DNA from: Pholis gunnellus
Lineage: Eukaryota > Chordata > Actinopteri > Perciformes > Pholidae
Reading direction: 5' to 3'
NCBI GenBank assembly: GCA_910591455.2
Contig: OU342806.1
Span: forward strand, 11,128,926-11,192,925
DNA length: 64,000 nt
Made by a program: the position numbers and the translations under genes. This document shows positions 1 to 13,383 of the stretch, in pieces. The notes beneath the pieces are model-generated. The model was not told the DNA's origin and searched no databases. It was given only the letters and a program-made list of their open reading frames with translations. Position 1 is the stretch's first letter; every line of letters starts with the position of its first letter.

Positions 1-770
1 GTTAGGGTTGGGGTTAGGGTTAGGGTTTAGGGTTAGGGTTGGTGTTAGGGTTAGGGTTTAGGGTTGGTGTTAGGGTTAGGGTTAGGGTTGGGTTAGGTGT
101 GGGGAAAAAAGGTTTCTGACCACCCCGAAAGGTGGGCAGAGAGCACGGGCACACAGGTTGTATCTTTCCCTCTTCTTGCTCACAAAATAAAGGGTTTAGG
201 GTTGGGTTAGGGTTAGGGTTAGGGTTAGGGTTGGGTTAGGGGTTAGGGTTGGGGTTGGGGTTGGGGTTAGGGTTAGGGTTAGGGGTTGGGGTTGGGGTTG
301 GGGGTAGGGGTAGGGGTAGGGTTGGGGTTGGGGTTAGGGGGTTAGGGGTTAGGGGTTGGGGGTTGGGGGTTAGGGGTTTAGGGGTTAGGGGTTAGGGTTA
401 GGGGGTTAGGGTGTTGGGTGGGTTAGGGTTAGGGTTGGGGTTAGGGTTAGAGGGTTAGGGTTAGAGGGTTAGGGTTAGAGGGTTAGGGTTAGGGTTAGAG
501 TTAGGGGTTAGGGTTGGGGTTAGGGGTTAGGGGTTGGGGTTGGGGTTGGGGTTGGGGTTAGGGTTAGGGTCAAGGGTTAGGGTCAAGGGTTAGGGGTGGG
601 GTTAGGGGGTTGGGGGTTGGGGGTTAGGGGTTTAGGGGTTGGGGTTAGGGGGTTAGGGTTAGGGGGTTAGGGTGTTAGGGTTAGGGGGTTAGGGTGTTGG
701 GTGGGTTAGGGTTAGGGGTTAGGGTTGGGGTTGGGGTTGGGGTTGGGGTTAGGGTTAGGGTTTGCTCTGA
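1..770 (+). repeat. Degenerate telomere-type (TTAGGG)n array, G-strand rightward
   Basis: The stretch consists of TTAGGG units mixed with variants such as TTGGGG, TTAGGGG, TTTAGGG, TTAGAGGG and GTGTTGGG. The only non-telomeric part is an insert at about 97-193. The G-rich strand is the plus strand, so the repeats point into the window. A functional telomere at a left end would show CCCTAA on this strand. The degeneracy and orientation suggest an interstitial or subtelomeric array, or an assembly join, rather than an active chromosome end. Strong potential for G-quadruplex formation is inferred from the G runs. Confidence 0.93.
97..193. other. Unique insert inside the telomeric array
   Basis: About 95 bases of non-telomeric sequence interrupt the array. 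The insert contains an A6 run near 105-110, a CT-rich stretch near 165-177 and an AATAAA at 186-191 next to the point where TTTAGGG repeats resume. Its origin is not recognised. It could be a filler insertion or a small retroposed fragment. Confidence 0.6.
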
Positions 771-3700
771 CTCTTATGTCCCCGTTGTAATACAACTCCC
801 TCAATACAACAGGATTATTTGAAGTGTCTTTCTAAAAATAAATGATTACTTCTCATAACAAAAGCTAATATGTTGTGGTGCAACAAGGTTGAGCAGTTGT
901 GATGTAAACCAAACTATTATGTTTGGTAGTTTGTAATAATGTGATATATATATATATATTTATTCTGATACTGGTATATATACAGAATGAATAACTACAG
1001 TGTTTTGTAGTTCTCTGGAAGAAAAAAAAGTGTCAACAATCGGATTTGGTAGTGTATCAAAGGTCAAATGTATGTATGGTATTTTGGGACATTTGTATAT
1101 TTACTCTATAAGATGAAAAAAAAAGATTTTATGAGTCATCCTTAATGTGCGGACATTTCCCTATGTGCTGCTGAGCCTCTCTGCAGATGTTTCCCCTCTC
1201 TGTTGTTGTTCTCCCTCAGAAATCTGGCGTCGCTCCCACTCAGCTTATGTCAAGCTGTATCTTTATAAACTGTTTGACGCTGTCTTATAAAATTAAAAGG
1301 AATACAGGTGGTTCTGACTAAAAATGTATATTTCAGTGTTTCCAAAAACATGGCACAGGAGGTTACTGCTGGTGGTTTCCTATAAGATTTAAGAGGGACT
1401 GTTACTGTTTTACCGTGCAGGAAATTATACTTTAGAAACAGAAATTAGGCAGGCTACTAAATCAGATTATTGCTGGTTATAATCCTGTTCTGCTTCAGCA
1501 GGTTGTAAGCATTGAAGAATATACTGCAAGACAGAAACAAATCAATATTTTTCTGAACATGGCTGTTGTATGCCCTGCATCTGAAGGTCGGACACTTTAT
1601 CCCGTATCCCGTTTGGAAGCCTTTTTTTGCACTTTGTAGTCAATACGAATGGAAACCTATTTTAATGTGTGAGGTACAATTAATTATAATACAAATTAAA
1701 AGCCTTTTCAGTGCTGAAATTCTGTTGTTGTGAGTAATGGCTTCAGTCAATGGAGGACATTATCAGGAACATGGAGCACAGATGGAGGGAGGTCTCGTGA
1801 TAAACTGGGCTGTGGTAACAAGGATCTGAATTCAAACCACCAACTACACCTGTTTCTGTGGAGGTAAGTCGACACCAGCTTCAGATATTTATAGGACTCA
1901 TGAATGATTTCTTTCCGCAGCACTCGGAGCATGTGAGCATGTGTGTCTAAAGCGAGGGTACCCTGACTGGGTTTGACTAATGAGAAGCTCTGATTTCTCT
2001 CCAGAAGAGAATCGGGGACACACTAAGAGATTCCGCCACTGTTTGAATGTCTGCAATTTATAAGTGGAAGAGACTTAGAAATCACATTTTCTTGCATTTC
2101 AAATTGCGATTCAGTTTCACATCAATTGTAGCCATATGAACACCGACTTTCATATCTAAAATAGAAGGGCGCTTTTTACGTGCACATTTCAAATATTAAG
2201 CACAGAAACCAACTTTCTCCAGACTTTCTTCTTCATCTTTATAAAAGGATGCTTTTTTGCAGAATAATCCAAGTGCATTGTGGGATCAGCAGTCCAATAT
2301 TTACTTTCTAACGAACACATTTTTGCACTATTCCCCCAATGACAGATCTATCAGAAGAGGGAAAGATAATAAGAGTCAGTCTGAAGAGCTAAAGTAATGC
2401 AAACACAATACATTTAGTGCACACCTTACTTTTTCTCAACTTTTTTTATTGTTGTGCACTTCACTTCATCGCAAAATAACTCCTGAAGTGAACATTATTG
2501 ATTGATAATGTATACTGAGGTTGACTTCTCTTTAAATCCAGATTCAAAAAGCTTTATTTTGATATTCATGGCCTTTATGTGTGCTTCTTCTTCTAGGAAG
2601 TGCTGTCTGTGTGCACAGCAGGGTTTCTTTGGACACAGCAGGAAGTGAACAGATCAATAGAAAGCTCATCACAAGATTTCTAACACATCTTCCAAACTGA
2701 GAAATTCCTGGAAAAGCTCTGAAAGATATCTGACTGACTACAAACTGAATCAGACCTTGTTGAGGCTGAATAATTATGTCCAAATAAAATATAATTCTGC
2801 AGGGCATTGTTTTCAACAAATCAGAAAAGAATTGATGAAATAATAAATGAGAAGAAATCAGTGCAGGCTGTTGCTATTAGATTAGATTGGACACAAGGAA
2901 GTCTAGCATTTCTGCCAGCAGTGCTGTTTTCTATCAAACAACTGTCAGCCCGTGTGTCTGGATGTGCGTGATGTGTTTGTTTCTGTATAGAATAAAAGTC
3001 AGTGGGAGCTTAAAGTGGGTAAAACCTTCTGGATTTCTAATCGTTTGTGTTGTGTGCAATAGCGGATACCAACGAGATGCTCAAACAAGCTTTAGTACTC
3101 TCATGTTATTTATATATTTATACTTTTACAGATATTCAGATTTGGAATTAGGGTTGGGAATTTTGTTTAATGTTACTGATGTTCAAACATATAGAGAGTG
3201 ATAGACAAACTGCATCCTTTATGGCTCTTTAAGGCTCTTGATTAGTTTTAAATTGTGTGAAATGCACTTGCTGCAAATCTTTAGATAAGGTGAGACACAA
3301 ACACACTCCCAAACATACCTCTCTTTAAGATGTAATATATTTGATAGGCAAAAAGTCGAATCAAATATAATAGGAAAAATGTGCCACTTTTATGTGGCTG
3401 TCCATTCAGGGTTGTCAATTGAAGTAATACATTCCTTAAAAACAAGTTCTACTGCTTGTGGAGCCGTGCTGCATATCCAAGTCAGCCAAAACACTGTAAG
3501 ATGTATCCTCATCCATAACATCCTCTGCACTTATATGTTTGGAACGTCATTTTTGTCGGAAACATAGTTCGCAATATAAGCACACAGAACAAGGAAGTTT
3601 TGTTTTTGAGCGGCATCTAGTTCATGAGCAGCCCCAGAGTGGTGGCTAGAACTACAAGCTGAAATAGCTTGTAGTTCTTCGTTGCTTCCAACTAAATTAC

Positions 3701-6700
3701 TGTCACGTCGAATGCGCTGGATAGGAACAACCGCTTTTGCAGCTGTGAAGCTTTCTAGGTAAACATAGTTCTGGGTAACTTATTGCTTCAACTGACTACA
3801 TTTACCAACAACACTGATTAGAAGGCGGCAAGTTTTCTTTTGTGTGGAAAAAACAAAGTTCATATATTGTTAATAGAATTAGAGAACCTAATGAATAAAC
3901 AAATTAATCCTCCAACTCATTTGAAACTTATTTGTGATACTTTAAAAGCAGTAATTCAGTGTGAAGCTTTGTTGTACAATATGGGAACTTCATTTTTAGG
4001 AGACAGAGTAATGTATACAGGTGAACAATAAACAATTAATAATGGTCTTTGTTGTTTTGCTGCTTTTATCTTTATGCACATATATGTGTATGGAAACATA
4101 CTTGAGTGTTCATGCGCAGCATCGTGTATGTGACTGTGGTATTTAGCTGAACATGGCCTCAGGCCACATTGTTGCAACCCCAGATGAAGGCTGAGACTAA
4201 CCAGCACATTGTGCTACTGTCCATGCTCTCCCAGTGGACAGTTGTGATGGTTTGCTTTAGACAGAAACATGTTCATGTGCAGCAGCACTTCCACTCAACT
4301 TAGCCTGCATCCCCCGCGGGCGGAAGTAGCTGGAAGTTTAGAGAAGTGGCTCGTTTACAATTTAAGTTCCTCAACCAACTGTGAAACCTTGAAAGTGAAT
4401 GATTTATACGCTTTTTGTCATGACATCTCTCTACAACACAAAGAAACCATGAAAACAGAGCATAAACTAATGTGCACAAAGTATACAGAAATAGTATGGT
4501 ATTGGTCTAGTAGTGTGTATGCTGGCTTACTGTCACACTGTCATGACTTACTAGGACACTCGAAGAGAGCACATCCATTGTGATAGTCATTAGTAACGCC
4601 TGTCCTTTTCCTCCGATGACAATGTCTGCTGGGAATAAGGCCCATTGTATTCTTAAGTGCCCTTAACCTCTAAAGGCTTGGTTGATTAATGCACTCCTCT
4701 TCATCCAATGTTCGCTCCTGCCTATGAGCAAGGCATTCATTCACAGCTAGTGGAGCTGCTTTGTAGATTGAAGGAAGATGAAGTGCATTTGCTGAATAGC
4801 TTCATGAAAATGAGGCTAGACCGTGAAGATGAAGACAAATGATCTAAACCTATCATTCAAACTCTTGGACAGACAGTTCTAGTTATTGATATTGACATGT
4901 TTTTGTCAAAGAGCGTTCACTTGTGGTTATAACGAGATTAGACTGATGAGGTCATACATAACGTAGTAATGTAGAAGGATTGAAGATCAATAAAGTCCTT
5001 GAACGGCAAGTCCTCCTATTGGTCCGACAGTCTGAGTCATCTGCCGGGACGTCGCTGCTTTGGATCTGAGATCCAGGTCGGCTCCTTTACAACACAATGG
5101 TTTATACAATATGACACAGAGACAATTCTGAATCTATGTGTTTTGCCAAGTTGTGCACAGATAGAGTTTTGGCAAGCCTCAAGACTTCCTGCAGAGTCTT
5201 AGCTATTTTTGTTTCCATTGTTTATCTCTGGGTTTGATTTCGTACAGCTGTGTGTCTAGATTTTAGGCCACCAAACTGCTGAACTCAGAGCAGCGAGGTG
5301 AACAAACTTGTACTGTACTAGTTGGACACACATAAGCACCATCAGGGGACTTGTTTATAGTTAAAGTGCTCAACAGATGTTTTGATGGGAGATCTTGATC
5401 TGAGCACAGTTTGTAACACATTTATGCAGGTTGTGACCGGTCGTCCTGCATTGAAAGTAGTTTCATAGTTATTTTCTTATCTTTCACTTTTTCTCTTCAG
5501 CTTAACTTTTATTTTTTAAAAGACACATACAATTGGATCCAAATGCAGTTGTTGCCAAATTCAGATGAGTCATTTTTTACATCTCAGCTGTCCAACAAAC
5601 CCATCATTTCACAAATCCTATATCCTTGTTTTTACAAACTTGTCTCTCATGGTGGTTTTGCTCAGACAGTACTGTTGTGAAAGTCCATGCATTGACTTGC
5701 CAATATCAAAAGAAAGGAGGAATAGATTGAGAATAAATTAACCTGAAACTGTGTTATCTTGGTCAACAGTGAGAGAGGACAACTGACTTCACAGATTCTG
5801 ATATTCACTTCAGTCATTAATCGTCATCTTAAACTGTCTGTTGAACAGCTTGAATTTTGTGCCTCACAAATCCTTTGATTGTCTTCCTTAAGCATTTTCT
5901 CCTTGTGTCATATACTCAATGTCTTGTATCTTTTTAGTATCTGTTTTCATGTAGCTTTTATATTTTATTACTACATTCTATATTATTATTATTATATTAT
6001 ATTATTATATTTATTAGTATATCTATCTATGTTGTTCACTACAAACACTGCAAACGTTTATGTCTCACAGCGAGACATAAACGTCTCGCAGAACCATTCA
6101 ATTATTCATCTTGTCCTACAACTGAATATTTTATTAATACTGTACCTAGTTCCTCCAAAATGCAGTTGTACCACCTTTTTTGTCGAACGTACTGACCTGT
6201 TGGAGTTCCTCAGGTGAAATAGGATTTCAGCAGATTGCATCAGACGCAGCTTGTGTATGAGATTTGTATGCACAGTGTGTTGGCAGGTACACACCCGGTG
6301 GGTCTTTCAGGTCCGCTGCTGGAGACTACAACATGAGACAGTCTGCTTAACAGATGGGGGATGTTTGGGATAAAATTCAAAAGATCAGATTTTAGTTAAA
6401 TAAATCACTTTACCACATGATTGTGATTTGTCCTACCCCACTTCCTTTATTTGTATCGAGTTGATGAGGAAATAATCTTATTCTCTCCTGAGAACTTACT
6501 CCTTCATTTTGTCTCACTAAGAAACACTTTTGTGTGAAAAGTCAGATTTTTCTGCAACCAGAACAATCATTCCACATTTGACTATAATCAGAAAGAGGCT
6601 GTTTATGTTTGTGTGGATGTTCATTTGCGTGTATATTTTCCAAAATATTTGTCATATGCACGTTTATATCTATGTTCACATTACAGGGTTTAAAGCAAAA

Positions 6701-7304
6701 TGAAGTAAAATAGTTGTTGTTTTCCGAGGAGCTTTCTGCCTAGACTGTTGTGACGGATCTCTGCCCTAAAACGCCTTACATGTGACCAATAACGTCACAC
6801 ATAATAGGGGACTTCCCATTATTACGATGGCCTGTCATCCCAAAAACAAACGCCTGCTGCTCCGAAGGCCCTTTGGTGCGAAAATAGACTACACACACTG
6901 GTGGCTGCCAGACTCCATATTAATATATGGCTAAATTTAACAGGCCTGGGTTCCCAGATGATTTCCTGTGATCATAATGAATTACTTTGTACGACTCCTA
7001 AAGAAAGACTTTTCTTTTCGGCTGATATTTAACTTTAGCAGCTCTTCTGTGAACTAACTCAAATAAACTAAAGTAAGATGTGTGACGTCACTGTTTGACG
7101 TCCCAGTCAGCGCGTCATCGCAATTTCATTAAATCAGAGTTCTGTTTTGTGAAACATGACAGATGTATCAGAAGAACTGAGTGAATTGTGAAAGTCTGTT
7201 TGATAAGTGAATTGGGACATTTTAAATGACTGATGATGAGACAAATAAAGTCTTCAACTGTCGGTGGAAAAGCTCTGTTTACGTGTTATTAAATTTAACT
7301 TTCC
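771..7304. other. Gene-poor intergenic DNA
   Basis: No gene is recognised. Open frames here are short and share no recognisable family motifs. Visible items are a small (AT)n run near 946-960, an ATT/TTA-rich stretch at about 5,965-6,015, and a CRE/CArG-rich interval at 6,780-7,130 listed separately. The rest is ordinary AT-rich fish intergenic sequence. Confidence 0.6.
6780..7130. promoter_or_regulatory. Candidate enhancer with CRE cluster and CArG-like palindrome
   Basis: The plus strand shows a CCAAT next to an ACGTCA core (about 6,785-6,797). A near-palindrome CCATATTAATATATGG lies at 6,914-6,929; it resembles an extended CArG box, the kind of site bound by SRF or MEF2. A full palindromic CRE, TGACGTCA, lies at 7,083-7,090, followed by TGACGTCC at about 7,096-7,103 and GCGTCATCG shortly after. 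No coding sequence is present. The clustering of CREB/ATF-like sites is seen; enhancer activity is inferred. Confidence 0.3.
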
Positions 7305-7308
7305 AAGA

Positions 7309-7560
7309 TCAATATTTACTGAAGGGCCGTGTTATTGCAGTATAATGTTGTAGGCACAGGAGTGACAATAAATAAGGTGGTAATTTTGGAAGTAGTCCTA
7401 AACAGATAAATAGATAAACAAATTTAAGAGCTGAGTAATGGACAACATCTAGATGTTTAAGGTTCGAGGTAGAAGGATATCTATAAATGATATCGCCATA
7501 GTCCAATAGAGAGAGAAAGGCTGCTTCCACAATTTGCGACTTAAGTTGTCTATATAGGTT
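7309..7560 (-). mobile_element. LINE reverse-transcriptase C-terminal relic
   Basis: The minus strand encodes an open stretch containing LLDYGDIIYRYPSTSNLKHL, then a short jump to LPKLPPYLLSLL. The LDYGDIIY...LDxVxHSALxF and KLPPYL blocks are typical of the region after the catalytic domain in fish non-LTR retrotransposon polymerases. The segment normally lying between ALKFV and LPPYL is mostly missing, so the copy is internally deleted. There is no ATG start; the open frame begins at a GTG codon around 7,530, and recognisable coding sequence extends to about 7,555. This is a dead 5'-truncated copy. The exact LINE clade is uncertain. Confidence 0.72.
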
Positions 7561-10500
7561 TGTTAAATAAACTAAGATGACATTAATTCTAACATTATTG
7601 CATTTTTCTCTCTTATACCTCTATACCTACTGTGTCTCTGTTATTGTTAGCTGTTGAGTTATGTCCATGCACCATGTTAGACGTAATTAAAAAAACGTCA
7701 TCAATTTACAATCTACCCACATTGCATTTGTGACTCACATCCGTTTTCTTGATGTTCATCTCAAGGTTTATTTTTGGTGTTGCATATTTACGCCTTGTCA
7801 TTGAAACCTGGAAGACAACAGTGTCATCGTTTTACTTTGAGAAGCTGGTCTGCGTTCTCCTCTCCATTGGGTGAGCCCGTTGCGGCACGTACTAAAACAA
7901 CAGTGGTTTAAAAAGGTATGCCATGTCCAATGTCGAAGTTAGATAATTAGAGATCACCGCACCCTCCAATTAACATGACACATTACACACGTAGTTTATT
8001 ACTCATGGTTACGGAATATAAACAAAAATAATACTTTCAATTGATGTCGTATGAGGTTAGAATAGTGCCCTTAGTTTGTGTGTGTAAGTGTAAACATACC
8101 TGCCTGTGTCCATTTGTTTTTTATCATAATGTTTGGCAGTAAACAATGTGGGGGGAGGTTTACTTATTGCTGAGGCTTTAGGGCTGACAGTGAGGTTAAA
8201 TCAGCAGAGAAACCTTTATCTGCCTCCTCCTGCTTCTTCTTTCCAGTTCTTTAACCCTCACAAGTTATTCATGTTGTACCTGTACGATATGTACCTGTGA
8301 TGACACGAGGCAGTTGTTTTATTCTCTTGTGTCAGTGTTCAACGGATACGCTGCACTGAGTCGGTCAAATCTTCTTTTTTTTTACTTTTAAAAGGCCTCC
8401 AACGCTTCAATCTTTCCTGGAGTTAATGTGTCCCTTGAGCTCCCTAACAGAGAAACATCTGCTGACTGTTCATCAAGTCAGTTAGCTTTGGCTCGAGATG
8501 GACCTCTGCTTGTCAGAGACAAAAAAGACACGGGTGATAAAACTTGCCTGGACGTAGATTAACGAAGCCTTGCTACTGTAGCTGCCTGTACCCTGACACG
8601 CTTACCTCGAAAATGAGCTTTCCACTGAGCGGTTCAGTGGGCTGAGCAGCAGAGCAGACATTAGTGTGTGTATCCTTTACAATGTCACCCTTCTCTTACA
8701 GTCTGTAAAAACTCAGGGTCGTAGTATACTCCAAACAAACTCAACTGTAATGTTGTTTCAAAGGCTGCTGAACACATTCATGCTTGCAGATCCTTCTTTT
8801 GTGGATCAAACACTCATTTCACTGCAGACCTTAAAGGTGTAGTTTACCTCTTTGCAGAGGACAGCAGCTGTAATCAGCTTGGTTTCAGTTACAACAGAAC
8901 AGTGACCCCCTTTCATGGAGAAAAACAACATAAACACATCCAAAGAAACATGTCAAACTCCCCCTGCACTATAGTCCACTTCTATATTTTCTATCCAAAT
9001 GCTCAGTATTAATAAATATACTGTTTCTGTTTCGGCTCTTCACACAACCCTCTCGAGGTTGAAAGAAAATGTGCGTGGTTGGCTGAATACAATGCCTTCA
9101 TTTAGCTTTGTTTCTTCACTTTGCTGTAGCCTCAATGCTAAACAAACTAAAGAAGAACATTTTGGCTCCAAAAGTTGAAGAAAAAAATCACCCATGAGGT
9201 TACACTTGTGTTAATCAAATATAAACATATTAAAATGAGGAGTAAAAGATGTTGTCACAGCCACTTTGTGTTTTGCATCTATACAGTAATTATCCATTGT
9301 ACAGCATATTTTATTGAAAATATAATCTAAACAAGTCACAGATTTTGATTATACGTTGTTACATAAGTTGTAAGTAGACTTAATAAAAGTGTATACGGAA
9401 TTATTTTGTTGATTTTCTGTTTCTGATGATTTAAAGACATGTATGACACAAAGGTGCTCATTAAAAACACTAACATGCAACCACACACTGATAGACACAC
9501 ATAACAAATCAATTATTGAAAGGTCTTCACTTCCGTAGAGAGATGACACCACCCCCTGTTGTGTAATTTTCATTATATGGCTCATATTCACCCGTAAGTG
9601 ACACCAGTTCTTTGTAAGGCCTGAGGATAAACAGCAGCCAAGCACCATTAAATCCCTCCTCGAACAATTACTGCAAGGGACCTTCTTTAAAAGCCCAATG
9701 AAAGAAATGACCCGTGTTGTTTTCATCTGATGTTACATAATCATACAAATGTAGCACTGAATGGACACTGGCAGTGAGGCCAGTAAATGCCTTGTTTTCC
9801 TGATTTCTGCATCCGATTTCCACAAAAGAAGGATGCTGTTTCCAGGAAACTAGGGTACATTTTCACAGGTGGGCTATTTCAAGATGTAAAGACAGTGAGG
9901 ATGACGTCCAATTTGTGTTCACTGTTAGAGAAAAAAAACTTTTTTAATTGACAGAATTATGCCAGTAGAAATGTGTTTGCATATAGAATGATGATGACGA
10001 ACACACATATTAGTGGAGAGAGATTATTGTTGTGTTCGGATAAACAATTGATGAAATATCGGTCACTTCCTTTTTGTTTTCACATTCGAATTGTTCATTA
10101 TTCACTCACTGCTCCAGGAAACTGATTTAGCCATTCAACTGTTTGTACAATCTCACAATTCATCTTACATCTCTAAGTGGGATGTGTCCCAAATTGCAAC
10201 ATGCTGCAAAATACCAACAATAGTGACATTTCTGGATGTTGCTGAAGTCAGAACCACCTGTTCTCACTGGTTTGGTATTGTTACAAGAACTGCAGGCGTC
10301 CTCTTTGGGTTTCCCAAACGTAGTTCCCGAATCATGGCTTTTTAAAAAGACTGAGACAGAGAAAAGTCTACGCCTCTGGACCAAAACCACGATATGGTAC
10401 ACAAGAAGATGAATGACTGGTTCAATGAGTCAAATTTTAAGTGTGTGGAGAAAACAATTTAATTATACTGCACAATATTTAACAGCTGTTTATCTGCCAT

Positions 10501-13379
10501 GTGCATTGTTTATTCATGTGTATTATCTCAAATATATATATTCATTTAGGGGTTGAATGACAAAATGTCTGGATTGCGCCACCAGTTGGACCACATGATC
10601 AGATGTGATTTACCAAGAATACCACATGGGGATGAGCAAATCACTTGTTTGTTTCAGGAATTATGAATCAGGGAAAGGGATTCATGAAATGTCCACCATC
10701 AGTGACCATTTGTACACAGAAAATGACACATGAAGTGAAGCAGAATATCAGGAGAACAGTTGCTGATACCATAGAAAACTCCTCACTCGGCTGATTCTTC
10801 AAGACTTACAACAGGAGGAGGGACTTGGCACAAAGCCTGAAGAAACAATAAGACCATCAACATTAAATAGCATCAACACAGTCAAGTCAAAGGTTGGGGC
10901 ACTGATGCAAGGCAAGATTGTGTTTATCAGAGGTTACAAAGTCCTTCAGGCCACGCTCTACAGACAAACAGGTGGATGTTCAGAGTCATGGATTCGTACT
11001 CTTTCTGTGATTTGTAGCCTTTAAAAGAAATGTGTTGGAAATCACAAGTGCAGTTTAAACACGGATGTGGTATGTTGAAATTTGTTCCTGTATTTGTCAA
11101 ACTGGCGATACTTTCCTAGAATAGAAGCAGCCCGGGAGATCTTACACATCAATTTCACTCGAAAATCATAAAGTGTCATCCAGTATAAGGCAAGCTGGAA
11201 TTTGCAAAAGGGAACTGCTCATTATCACAAGACAGTGAATCAAAGATTTACACAGAACTGAGAGGAAGATGTCCTTCTGAGAAATTACTGGGACAAACCC
11301 CAGACTTCTGGAAAAAGCGTCATTCTATGTGTTTCGGTGTAACTGTTACTGTAGCCATGCTCTCTGTAGCTACCGTAGTAATGACTGTGTTGTGAGGAAC
11401 ACTATGTTAACCGTACAGCTTCCACTGTCATTGTGCTGACACAAGTGTGTTGCTGTGCAGCAAACACGCGGCACCCTACGAGCCCGCTGGCACCGATCCA
11501 ATCCGGTCACACTGATTATGGAGTTTTCTTACAGTCAGCAGAACGTCCTGGTAGCCAGCAGGACGGGAACGCATTTTATTCAGGACAGGCCAGAATTTCA
11601 CATTTTTATACCACTCACAACAGCAGCCAGAGCATAGAGATAGTATTATTCACAATGCAGACTACCAGCACAGCCAGTCATGGTTGTCTGCTCCCACTCT
11701 GGAATAACGATAACTGAGCAGGGATTTGGTAATAAAGACATCAGGCTACATTCTATGTTTTTTTTTCTTATTGTCATCAAACCCTATGAAATGACCAACA
11801 GTATGAACAAGTACTGTGATGCCAAAGCGGAATACAACTTATTTCTCTGTGCCATAGACCTCCATTGTTGTACAACAACGGTTTCAAACGTGTCAATGAG
11901 CCTGTTGCACTCGGTGACATGTTGTCTCATCACGATGGACATCATTATGAATCCAACACTGTGCTGCTGCTATAATTACTAGTGCACCACTGCTCCTGCT
12001 AGAGTAACGTTGGCTTAACATGGCATTGCCCAAGGGGGTAAATAGAGGCACTGGGGAACCCAAGCAGGTTAATTCAGCCATGTTAGGTTGAACAACAAGC
12101 TGTGTAGATGACGGCAACACTGACAGATGTCTGGTGATATAATCAGTGCCAATCATCTCTATTCACGACATTCAGTACAGTATGTGCTCTCTCATGCTAG
12201 CATCTTTGAGTACTCTAATATATGGATTCATTTTCTACTGTAATAATATGTGTTTCTTTTCTAACTTTTCCTACAATGAATACAACTTTTGCAATTTTGA
12301 GTTATAATATGCAACATTTTCTTGATCAATTAAGTTCTATTTTGGTGTTTTCTGTCAATGCCATAGTAATTTAGCCTATGCTCAGTTGAACAGAGCTTTT
12401 TAAATTACTAATCTCAGACAGAATTACTGCATCTGATGCTGTGTGTTTTTCCAAGAACCATTCCAGGTGGAAAGACTTGTTTTGTGACAGAAGAAGAACT
12501 GGGGGCAAGGGAAACTGTCGCTGGACAAGGAACAGCACGCTGATAACACCATCAGCTGGCTTCTTACAATATGTTTGTTAAACAGTGAAGTGGAATAGAG
12601 ATGATCCCTTTCACCTGTGGTGATTTCAGTCGTCATGTTTCAAAGCATCACAAAACCTACACGCTGATCTTTCTTTTGAAAATGTGAGGAAACATCGACC
12701 ATTCAAGTGCACTCTAAACCTTTCCGGTTCAGTTCAGGTCTTCAGGGGCTTGACTTCTTCTGACATCTTCAAAGGTTTATTCCTGGAGTTGAGGTTTATG
12801 CTAAGAGAAGTCTGCTGTAATTATCTTTGACTCTTAGTCCTCTACTTAAACCTGGCTGCTGATAAAAATACCATGTGCAACCTCCACAGACGCTTTAGAG
12901 ACACAGCCCTCACAGCCATGCTGCTGACCACACACACATATATCCTTGGAATAAGGGCAGGTTCTGTTTAACTTCTTGGTTACTGTGAACGCGTCTGAAT
13001 GACACAGACGTGATGTAATCTGCCAGTGGACTGGAAGCTTGCGGCTTCAGTGTGGAGGGTGCAGTACAAAAAGTCCTCTCCCAGGACAGCACCTGCTGAG
13101 GTGTCCTTGTGACCCTGTGTGTTTGTGAGTGTGTGTGAGAATGTCAAACACACTTGCAAAGGAAAATTGAAGTAAAATAGGAAAATACATGTAACAAGAG
13201 GTTAAATAGACCTTGTCCTTTTCATATTAGTTCAACAAAAAAAGATGCTGATTCAGCTATACTGCCAATGGCATCACAATGCCCAACATCCCGTGACATC
13301 AAGGGCCTTTTGTGTTGAATTGAATCAAAAAGATCTATTACTGTCTCATTTTAAACAAAGCTCGTGAGGGTTCACAACC
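7561..13379. other. Intergenic DNA without recognised genes
   Basis: No coding region could be supported on either strand. Stretches such as 10,560-11,330 look like unique or heavily eroded repeat sequence and could not be assigned. Short open frames, for example near 9,349-9,726 and 11,433-11,982, lack family motifs, splice context or homology that I can recognise. Confidence 0.55.
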
Positions 13380-13383
13380 AGGT

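Noticed and set aside
1..770. Functional chromosome-end telomere
   Set aside because: Orientation is opposite to that expected at a left end and the units are degenerate.
7462..7470. GGTTCGAGG as a tRNA B-box
   Set aside because: No A-box or cloverleaf partner; it lies inside the LINE relic.
10560..11330. Possible Tc1-like transposase remnant
   Set aside because: I could not find transposase motifs or inverted terminal repeats to support it.
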